A stretch of DNA of 64,000 nucleotides from Limanda limanda (lineage: Eukaryota; Chordata; Actinopteri; Pleuronectiformes; Pleuronectidae): contig NC_083647.1 of the NCBI RefSeq assembly GCF_963576545.1, positions 1,689,507 through 1,753,506 of the forward strand. The letters are read 5' to 3'. This document shows, in pieces, positions 57,053 through 64,000 of this stretch. Position 1 is the first letter of the stretch. Every line of letters begins with the position of its first letter. The notes under the pieces were generated by a model that saw nothing but the letters and a program-made list of their open reading frames with translations, searched no databases and had not been told where the DNA came from. The position numbers and the translations under genes are program-made.

Positions 57053-57240
57053 ATCGCTTCTCGGCCTTTTGGCTAAGATCAAGTGTAGTATCTGTTCTTA
57101 TCAGTTTAATATCTGATATGTCCTCTATATGAGGACTACATATTAAGCAGATTTTTGGCAAGAGGAGCAGAAATGTGGAGCTTGCTCCCTTCTCTCCACG
57201 CATCGACCTAGCATTGCAGTGCCGCTGGGAACGGTGCACT
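57053..57240 (+). ncRNA. RNU2: U2 snRNA, copy 67
   Basis: Consensus sequence. Confidence 0.96.
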
Positions 57241-57542
57241 CTGTTCTTACCCTGTAGAAAAGCAAACACTCAAGACCTGCTGGGAGACTTGGTGAGAAAA
57301 CAGAGTCAGTTATTTGGACCCAATGTAAGTGGTTCAGGGATCTATCGCTTAAACAGGCTTAAAAGCCAATCACAGTAGTCAGGGCAGGAGCTAATAAAGA
57401 CGTGCATAATTTTGGTTGCCAGATGGGGGCGGGGTGGGAATGTTGCATACTGGGCTCTGACATGCGGAAAGAAAAGGCCTACCGTGAAGGTGGTGAATGT
57501 GACCGAGAGGCTCCACCGCTGCTCTCCAACACAGGGCCATGC

Positions 57543-57660
57543 TGACTCTGGTTTCTCTTCATAACGCACAAGTCTTTCGCCTTTTACTAAAGACTTCCGT
57601 GGAGAGGAACAAACATGAGTTGAATATATTTTTGGCAGGCTTTGCTTCATGGCTGAGCCT
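57543..57660 (+). ncRNA. RNU5: U5 snRNA, copy 67
   Basis: Gene body consensus; its 3' box is changed (gtgaaaagacaagga). Confidence 0.93.
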
Positions 57661-57835
57661 TTTGAAATTGTGAAAAGACAAGGAGCTGTCTAGGTCAGAA
57701 ATCAAGCGTCCACAAAGGAGAGCTCGGGCGGAGGTGATAAGCAGCAGCCATCGTTATGCACACCTCCAAATGTGGCACCATCTCAAGTGAGATTTGTGCC
57801 AAGAGCCTGGCGTGGACATCCAACACTTGGGGATT

Positions 57836-58023
57836 ATCGCTTCTCGGCCTTTTGGCTAAGATCAAGTGTAGTATCTGTTCTTATCAGTTTAATATCTGAT
57901 ATGTCCTCTATGTGAGGACTACATATTAAGCAGATTTTTGGCAAGAGGAGCAGAAATGTGGAGCTTGCTCCCTTCTCTCCACGCATCGACCTAGCATTGC
58001 AGTGCCGCTGGGAACGGTGCACT
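57836..58023 (+). ncRNA. RNU2: U2 snRNA, copy 68
   Basis: Variant A77G. Confidence 0.95.
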
Positions 58024-58325
58024 CTGTTCTTTCCCTGTAGAAAAGCAAACAGTCAAGACCTGCTGGGAGACTTGTTGAGAAACCAGAGTCAGCTATTTGG
58101 ACCCAATGTAAGTGGTTCAGGGATCTATCGCTTAAACAGGCTTAAAAGCCAATCACAGTAGTCAGGGCAGGAGCTAATAAAGACGTGTATAATTTTGGTT
58201 GCCAGATGGGGGCGGGGTGGGAATGTTGCATACTGGGCTCTGACATGCGGAAAGAAAAGGCCTACCGTGAAGGTGGTGAATGTGACCGAGAGGCTCCACC
58301 GCTGCTCTCCAACACAGGGCCATGC

Positions 58326-58443
58326 TGACTCTGGTTTCTCTTCATAACGCACAAGTCTTTCGCCTTTTACTAAAGACTTCCGTGGAGAGGAACAAACATG
58401 AGTTGAATATATTTTTGGCAGGCTTTGCTTCATGGCTGAGCCT
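58326..58443 (+). ncRNA. RNU5: U5 snRNA, copy 68
   Basis: Consensus sequence. Confidence 0.94.
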
Positions 58444-58618
58444 TTTGAAATTGTGAAAAGTCAAAGAGCTGTCTAGGTCAGAAATCAAGCGTCCACAAAG
58501 GAGAGCTCGGGCGGAGGTGATAAGCAGCAGACATCGTTATGCACACCTCCAAATGTGGCACCATATCAAGTGAGATTTGTGCCAAGAGCCTGTCGTGGAC
58601 ATCCAACACTTGGGGATA

Positions 58619-58806
58619 ATCGCTTCTCGGCCTTTTGGCTAATATCAAGTGTAGTATCTGTTCTTATCAGTTTAATATCTGATATGTCCTCTATATGAGG
58701 ACTACATATTAAGCAGATTTTTGGCAAGAGGAGCAGAAATGTGGAGCTTGCTCCCTTCTCTCCACGCATCGACCTAGCATTGCAGTGCCGCTGGGAACGG
58801 TGCACT
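58619..58806 (+). ncRNA. RNU2: U2 snRNA, copy 69
   Basis: Variant G25T (in the U6-pairing region), shared with copy 73. Confidence 0.93.
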
Positions 58807-58847
58807 CTGTTCTTACCCTGTAGAAAAGCAAACACTCAAGACCTGCT

Positions 58848-59567
58848 GGGAGACTTGGTGAGAAACCAGAGTCAGCTATTTGGACCCAATGTAAGTGGTT
58901 CAGGGATCTATCGCTTAAACAGGCTTAAAAGCCAATCACAGTAGTCAGGGCAGGAGCTAATAAAGACGTGTATAATTTTGGTTGCCAAATGGGGGCGGGG
59001 TGGGAATGTTGCATACTGGGCTCTGACATGCGGAAAGAAAAGGCCTACCGTGAAGGTGGTGAATGTGACCGAGAGGCTCCACCGCTGCTCTCCAACACAG
59101 GGCCATGCTTACTCTGGTTTCTCTTCATAACGCACAAGTCTTTCGCCTTTTACTAAAGACTTCCGTGGAGAGGAACAAACATGAGTTGAATATATTTTTG
59201 GCAGGCTGGGAGACTTGTTGAGAAACCAGAGTCAGCTATTTGGACCCAATGTAAGTGGTTCAGGGATCTATCGCTTAAACAGGCTTAAAAGCCAATCACA
59301 GTAGTCAGGGCAGGAGCTAATAAAGACGTGTATAATTTTGGTTGCCAGATGGGGGCGGGGTGGGAATGTTGCATACTGGGCTCTGACATGCGGAAAGAAA
59401 AGGCCTACCGTGAAGGTGGTGAATGTGACCGAGAGGCTCCACCGCTGCTCTCCAACACAGGGCCATGCTGACTCTGGTTTCTCTTCATAACGCACAAGTC
59501 TTTCGCCTTTTACTAAAGACTTCCGTGGAGAGGAACAAATATGAGTTGAATATATTTTTGGCAGGCT
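58848..59567 (+). repeat. 360-bp U5-only mini-unit pair
   Basis: The sequence from gggagacttg (spacer after U2) to ggcaggct (inside U5) is repeated at a 360-bp period, 58848-59207 and 59208-59567. It arose by a 423-bp deletion joining U5 nt 99 to the U2 3' spacer at a shared gct, so the next U2 start is 1,143 bp away instead of 783. Confidence 0.93.
59109..59207 (+). pseudogene. RNU5: U5 snRNA copy 69a, 3' hairpin missing
   Basis: 99 nt with stem-loop I and Sm site intact, then cut within the 3' hairpin and joined to spacer; its 3' box is also lost. Variant G2T. Confidence 0.92.
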
Positions 59568-59586
59568 TTGCTTCATGGCTGAGCCT
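59469..59586 (+). ncRNA. RNU5: U5 snRNA, copy 69b
   Basis: Full-length U5 of the mini-unit, with its own GC box and PSE-like element. Variant C72T, shared with copy 73c. Confidence 0.93.
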
Positions 59587-59761
59587 TTTGAAATTGTGAA
59601 AAGTCAAAGAGCTGTCTAGGTCAGAAATCAAGCGTCCACAAAGGAGAGCTCGGGCGGAGGTGATAAGCAGCAGCCATCGTTATGCACACCTCCAAATGTG
59701 GCACCATATCAAGTGAGATTTGTGCCAAGAGCCTGGCGTGGACATCCAACACTTGGGGATT

Positions 59762-59949
59762 ATCGCTTCTCGGCCTTTTGGCTAAGATCAAGTGTAGTAT
59801 CTGTTCTTATCAGTTTAATATCTGATATGTCCTCTATATGAGGACTACATATTAAGCAGATTTTTGGCAAGAGGAGCAGAAATGTGGAGCTTGCTCCCTT
59901 CTCTCCACGCATCGACCTAGCATTGCAGTGCCGCTGGGAACGGTGCACT
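59762..59949 (+). ncRNA. RNU2: U2 snRNA, copy 70
   Basis: Consensus sequence. Confidence 0.96.
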
Positions 59950-60251
59950 CTGTTCTTACCCTGTAGAAAAGCAAACACTCAAGACCTGCTGGTAGACTTG
60001 GTGAGAAACCAGAGTCAGCTATTTGGACCCAATGTAAGTGGTTCAGGGATCTATCGCTTAAACAGGCTTAAAAGCCAATCACAGTAGTCAGGGCAGGAGC
60101 TAATAAAGACGTGTATAATTTTGGTTGCCAGATGGGGGCGGGGTGGGAATGTTGCATACTGGGCTCTGACATGCGGAAAGAAAAGGCCTACCGTGAAGGT
60201 GGTGAATGTGACCGAGAGTCTCCACCGCTGCTCTCCAACACAGGGCCATGC

Positions 60252-60369
60252 TGACTCTGGTTTCTCTTCATAACGCACAAGTCTTTCGCCTTTTACTAAA
60301 GACTTCCGTGGAGAGGAACAAACATGAGTTGAATATATTTTTGGCAGGCTTTGCTTCATGGCTGAGCCT
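60252..60369 (+). ncRNA. RNU5: U5 snRNA, copy 70
   Basis: Gene body consensus; 3' box changed as after copy 67. Confidence 0.94.
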
Positions 60370-60544
60370 TTTGAAATTGTGAAAAGACAAGGAGCTGTCT
60401 AGGTCAGAAATCAAGCGTCCACAAAGGAGAGCTCGGGCGGAGGTGATAAGCAGCAGCCATCGTTATGCACACCTCCAAATGTGGCACCATATCAAGTGAG
60501 ATTTGTGCCAAGAGCCTGGCGTGGACATCCAACACTTGGGGATT

Positions 60545-60732
60545 ATTGCTTCTCGGCCTTTTGGCTAAGATCAAGTATAGTATCTGTTCTTATCAGTTTA
60601 ATATCTGATATGTCCTCTATGTGAGGACTACATATTAAGCAGATTTTTGGCAAGAGGAGCAGAAATGTGGAGCTTGCTCCCTTCTCTCCACGCATCGACC
60701 TAGCATTGCAGTGCCGCTGGGAACGGTGCACT
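60545..60732 (+). ncRNA. RNU2: U2 snRNA, copy 71 (branch-point site variant)
   Basis: G33A changes GUAGUA to AUAGUA; also C3T and A77G. Confidence 0.92.
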
Positions 60733-61034
60733 CTGTTCTTACCCTGTAGAAAAGCAAACAGTCAAGACCTGCTGGGAGACTTGTTGAGAAACCAGAGTCA
60801 GCTATTTGGACCCAATGTAAGTGGTTCAGGGATCTATCGCTTAAACAGGCTTAAAAGCCAATCACAGTAGTCAGGGCAGGAGCTAATAAAGACGTGCATA
60901 ATTTTGGTTGCCAGATGGGGGCGGGGTGGGAATGTTGCATACTGGGCTCTGACATGCGGAAAGAAAAGGCCTACCGTGAAGGTGGTGAATGTGACCGAGA
61001 GGCTCCACCGCTGCTCTCCAACACAGGGCCATGC

Positions 61035-61152
61035 TGACTCTGGTTTCTCTTCATAACGCACAAGTCTTTCGCCTTTTACTAAAGACTTCCGTGGAGAGGA
61101 ACAAACATGAGTTGAATATATTTTTGGCAGGCTTTGCTTCATGGCTGAGCCT
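61035..61152 (+). ncRNA. RNU5: U5 snRNA, copy 71
   Basis: Gene body consensus; 3' box changed as after copy 67. Confidence 0.94.
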
Positions 61153-61327
61153 TTTGAAATTGTGAAAAGACAAGGAGCTGTCTAGGTCAGAAATCAAGCG
61201 TCCACAAAGGAGAGCTCGGGCGGAGGTGATAAGCAGCAGCCATCGTTATGCACACCTCCAAATGTGGCACCATCTCAAGTGAGATTTGTGCCAAGAGCCT
61301 GGCGTGGACATCCAACACTTGGGGATT

Positions 61328-61515
61328 ATCGCTTCTCGGCCTTTTGGCTAAGATCAAGTGTAGTATCTGTTCTTATCAGTTTAATATCTGATATGTCCTC
61401 TATGTGAGGACTACATATTAAGCAGATTTTTGGCAAGAGGAGCAGAAATGTGGAGCTTGCTCCCTTCTCTCCACGCATCGACCTAGCATTGCAGTGCCGC
61501 TGGGAACGGTGCACT
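61328..61515 (+). ncRNA. RNU2: U2 snRNA, copy 72
   Basis: Variant A77G. Confidence 0.95.
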
Positions 61516-61817
61516 CTGTTCTTACCCTGTAGAAAAGCAAACAGTCAAGACCTGCTGGGAGACTTGTTGAGAAACCAGAGTCAGCTATTTGGACCCAATG
61601 TAAGTGGTTCAGGGATCTATCGCTTAAACAGGCTTAAAAGCCAATCACAGTAGTCAGGGCAGGAGCTAATAAAGACGTGTATAATTTTATTTGCCAGATG
61701 GGGGCGGGGTGGGAATGTTGCATACTGGGCTCTGACATGCGGAAAGAAAAGGCCTACCGTGAAGGTGGTGAATGTGACCGAGAGTCTCCACCGCTGCTCT
61801 CCAACACAGGGCCATGC

Positions 61818-61935
61818 TGACTCTGGTTTCTCTTCATAACGCACAAGTCTTTCGCCTTTTACTAAAGACTTCCGTGGAGAGGAACAAACATGAGTTGAAT
61901 ATATTTTTGGCAGGCTTTGCTTCATGGCTGAGCCT
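61818..61935 (+). ncRNA. RNU5: U5 snRNA, copy 72
   Basis: Consensus sequence. Confidence 0.94.
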
Positions 61936-62110
61936 TTTGAAATTGTGAAAAGTCAAAGAGCTGTCTAGGTCAGAAATCAAGCGTCCACAAAGGAGAGCTC
62001 GGGCGGAGGTGATAAGCAGCAGACATCGTTATGCACACCTCCAAATGTGGCACCATATCAAGTGAGATTTGTGCCAAGAGCCTGTCGTGGACATCCAACA
62101 CTTGGGGATT

Positions 62111-62298
62111 ATCGCTTCTCGGCCTTTTGGCTAATATCAAGTGTAGTATCTGTTCTTATCAGTTTAATATCTGATATGTCCTCTATATGAGGACTACATA
62201 TTAAGCAGATTTTTGGCAAGAGGAGCAGAAATGTGGAGCTTGCTCCCTTCTCTCCACGCATCGACCTAGCATTGCAGTGCCGCTGGGAACGGTGCACT
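62111..62298 (+). ncRNA. RNU2: U2 snRNA, copy 73
   Basis: Variant G25T; duplicate of copy 69. Confidence 0.93.
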
Positions 62299-62600
62299 CT
62301 GTTCTTACCCTGTAGAAAAGCAAACACTCAAGACCTGCTGGGAGACTTGGTGAGAAACCAGAGTCAGCTATTTGGACCCAATGTAAGTGGTTCAGGGATC
62401 TATCGCTTAAACAGGCTTAAAAGCCAATCACAGTAGTCAGGGCAGGAGCTAATAAAGACGTGTATAATTTTGGTTGCCAAATGGGGGCGGGGTGGGAATG
62501 TTGCATACTGGGCTCTGACATGCGGAAAGAAAAGGCCTACCGTGAAGGTGGTGAATGTGACCGAGAGGCTCCACCGCTGCTCTCCAACACAGGGCCATGC

Positions 62601-62699
62601 TTACTCTGGTTTCTCTTCATAACGCACAAGTCTTTCGCCTTTTACTAAAGACTTCCGTGGAGAGGAACAAACATGAGTTGAATATATTTTTGGCAGGCT
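62601..62699 (+). pseudogene. RNU5: U5 snRNA copy 73a, 3' hairpin missing
   Basis: Same truncation as copy 69a. Variant G2T. Confidence 0.92.
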
Positions 62700-62960
62700 G
62701 GGAGACTTGTTGAGAAACCAGAGTCAGCTATTTGGACCCAATGTAAGTGGTTCAGGGATCTATCGCTTAAACAGGCTTAAAAGCCAATCACAGTAGTCAG
62801 GGCAGGAGCTAATAAAGACGTGTATAATTTTGGTTGCCAAATGGGGGCGGGGTGGGAATGTTGCATACTGGGCTCTGACATGCGGAAAGAAAAGGCCTAC
62901 CGTGAAGGTGGTGAATGTGACCGAGAGGCTCCACCGCTGCTCTCCAACACAGGGCCATGC

Positions 62961-63059
62961 TTACTCTGGTTTCTCTTCATAACGCACAAGTCTTTCGCCT
63001 TTTACTAAAGACTTCCGTGGAGAGGAACAAACATGAGTTGAATATATTTTTGGCAGGCT
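62961..63059 (+). pseudogene. RNU5: U5 snRNA copy 73b, 3' hairpin missing
   Basis: Second tandem copy of the truncated U5; variant G2T as in 73a. Confidence 0.92.
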
Positions 63060-63320
63060 GGGAGACTTGTTGAGAAACCAGAGTCAGCTATTTGGACCCA
63101 ATGTAAGTGGTTCAGGGATCTATCGCTTAAACAGGCTTAAAAGCCAATCACAGTAGTCAGGGCAGGAGCTAATAAAGACGTGTATAATTTTGGTTGCCAG
63201 ATGGGGGCGGGGTGGGAATGTTGCATACTGGGCTCTGACATGCGGAAAGAAAAGGCCTACCGTGAAGGTGGTGAATGTGACCGAGAGGCTCCACCGCTGC
63301 TCTCCAACACAGGGCCATGC

Positions 63321-63438
63321 TGACTCTGGTTTCTCTTCATAACGCACAAGTCTTTCGCCTTTTACTAAAGACTTCCGTGGAGAGGAACAAATATGAGTTG
63401 AATATATTTTTGGCAGGCTTTGCTTCATGGCTGAGCCT
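63321..63438 (+). ncRNA. RNU5: U5 snRNA, copy 73c
   Basis: Full-length U5 that ends the mini-unit run; variant C72T. Confidence 0.93.
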
Positions 63439-63613
63439 TTTGAAATTGTGAAAAGTCAAAGAGCTGTCTAGGTCAGAAATCAAGCGTCCACAAAGGAGAG
63501 CTCGGGCGGAGGTGATAAGCAGCAGCCATCGTTATGCACACCTCCAAATGTGGCACCATATCAAGTGAGATTTGTGCCAAGAGCCTGGCGTGGACATCCA
63601 ACACTTGGGGATT

Positions 63614-63801
63614 ATCGCTTCTCGGCCTTTTGGCTAAGATCAAGTGTAGTATCTGTTCTTATCAGTTTAATATCATATATGTCCTCTATATGAGGTCTAC
63701 ATATTAAGCAGATTTTTGGCAAGAGGAGCAGAAATGTGGAGCTTGCTCCCTTCTCTCCACGCATCGACCTAGCATTGCAGTGCCGCTGGGAACGGTGCAC
63801 T
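63614..63801 (+). ncRNA. RNU2: U2 snRNA, copy 74
   Basis: Variants T62A, G63T (stem IIa) and A83T (stem IIb). Last complete U2; its U5 partner lies beyond the window. Confidence 0.93.
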
Positions 63802-64000
63802 CTGTTCTTACCCTGTAGAAAAGCAAACACTCAAGACCTGCTGGTAGACTTGGTGAGAAACCAGAGTCAGCTATTTGGACCCAATGTAAGTGGTTCAGGG
63901 ATCTATCGCTTAAACAGGCTTAAAAGCCAATCACAGTAGTCAGGGCAGGAGCTAATAAAGACGTGTATAATTTTGGTTGCCAGATGGGGGCGGGGTGGGA

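Larger units (their letters stand above)
62340..63419 (+). repeat. 360-bp U5-only mini-unit triplet
   Basis: Three copies of the same mini-unit (62340-62699, 62700-63059, 63060-63419). U2 start spacing here is 1,503 bp (783 + 2 x 360). The junction is identical to that at 59207/59208, so the mini-unit arose once, was copied with its flanks and then gained one more copy. Confidence 0.93.
12471..64000 (+). repeat. Right part of U2-U5 snRNA tandem array
   Basis: Continues the 783-bp array from U2 nt 39 of the interrupted copy to the window edge, with 64 further complete U2 loci. The first full U2 after the element starts at 13216, exactly 783 bp after the virtual start of the interrupted copy, so the retrotransposon entered an otherwise regular array. 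U5-only mini-units interrupt the period near 59.2 and 62.7-63.4 kb. The last 199 bp are the U2 3' flank and the start of the U5 promoter region. Confidence 0.97.

Noticed and set aside
236..63939. Recurring 62-129-codon open frames on both strands across every unit (for example 236-454 minus, 527-835 minus, 1926-2129 plus, 6837-7025 plus)
   Set aside because: They lie over the U2 and U5 RNA genes and their spacers, repeat because the units repeat, break at single-base variants without any sign of frame conservation, and have no recognisable domain.
1..64000. CRISPR array or bacterial repeat
   Set aside because: The repeats are 783 bp with eukaryotic snRNA genes and the mobile element has poly(A) and L1-type ORFs.

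Overview
The window is eukaryotic, almost certainly from a vertebrate and most plausibly a fish or other aquatic vertebrate. It is one long head-to-tail array of spliceosomal snRNA genes, broken once by a non-LTR retrotransposon. The repeat unit is about 783 bp and carries two snRNA genes on the + strand: U2 (188 nt) and, about 300 bp downstream, U5 (118 nt). I count 74 U2 loci (73 uninterrupted, 1 split by the insertion) and 77 U5 loci (73 full length, 3 missing the 3' hairpin, 1 cut by the left window edge). I see no protein gene in the repeat unit; the many open frames across it, on both strands, are shadows of the conserved RNA sequence.

Layout. 1-7303: a partial U5, nine U2/U5 units and the first 33 nt of the tenth U2. 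7304-12470: a complete-looking retrotransposon of about 5.17 kb with a short 5' leader, ORF1 (483 aa, three CCHC zinc knuckles), ORF2 (1117 aa, AP endonuclease + reverse transcriptase + C-terminal CCHC motif), a 3' UTR and a 28-nt poly(A). 12471-64000: the rest of the tenth U2 and 64 further U2 loci with their U5 genes. Near the right end the array holds a second form of repeat: 360-bp U5-only mini-units (one extra near 59.2 kb, two extra near 62.7-63.4 kb) produced by a 423-bp deletion that removes the U2 gene.

The insertion is inside the U2 branch-point recognition sequence, the GUAGUA at U2 nt 33-38. It removed 4-5 nt and made no target-site duplication. Target choice, ORF layout and domain order fit the Tx1-group, U2-specific elements known as Keno, first described from fish genomes; that family name is from memory and was not searched.

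How the parts work together. Each snRNA gene has its own signals in the same order: GC box, octamer-like motif, a PSE-like element about 45-60 bp before the start, and a 3'-box-like element 9-14 nt after the end. U2 and U5 are both Sm-class spliceosomal RNAs, so the array is a co-amplified supply of two spliceosome components. The retrotransposon uses the array as a safe niche: many spare target copies, and possibly the snRNA promoter 5' of its insertion point.

Copies differ by a few substitutions, and shared variants recur in blocks (periods of about 2.35, 3.49, 3.92, 4.70 and 17.2 kb), so the array evolves by unequal exchange and segmental duplication. Some copies carry changes in key sites (branch-point recognition sequence, Sm site) and may be non-functional. 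Copy numbering below runs left to right; U2 and U5 variant positions are relative to the array consensus.
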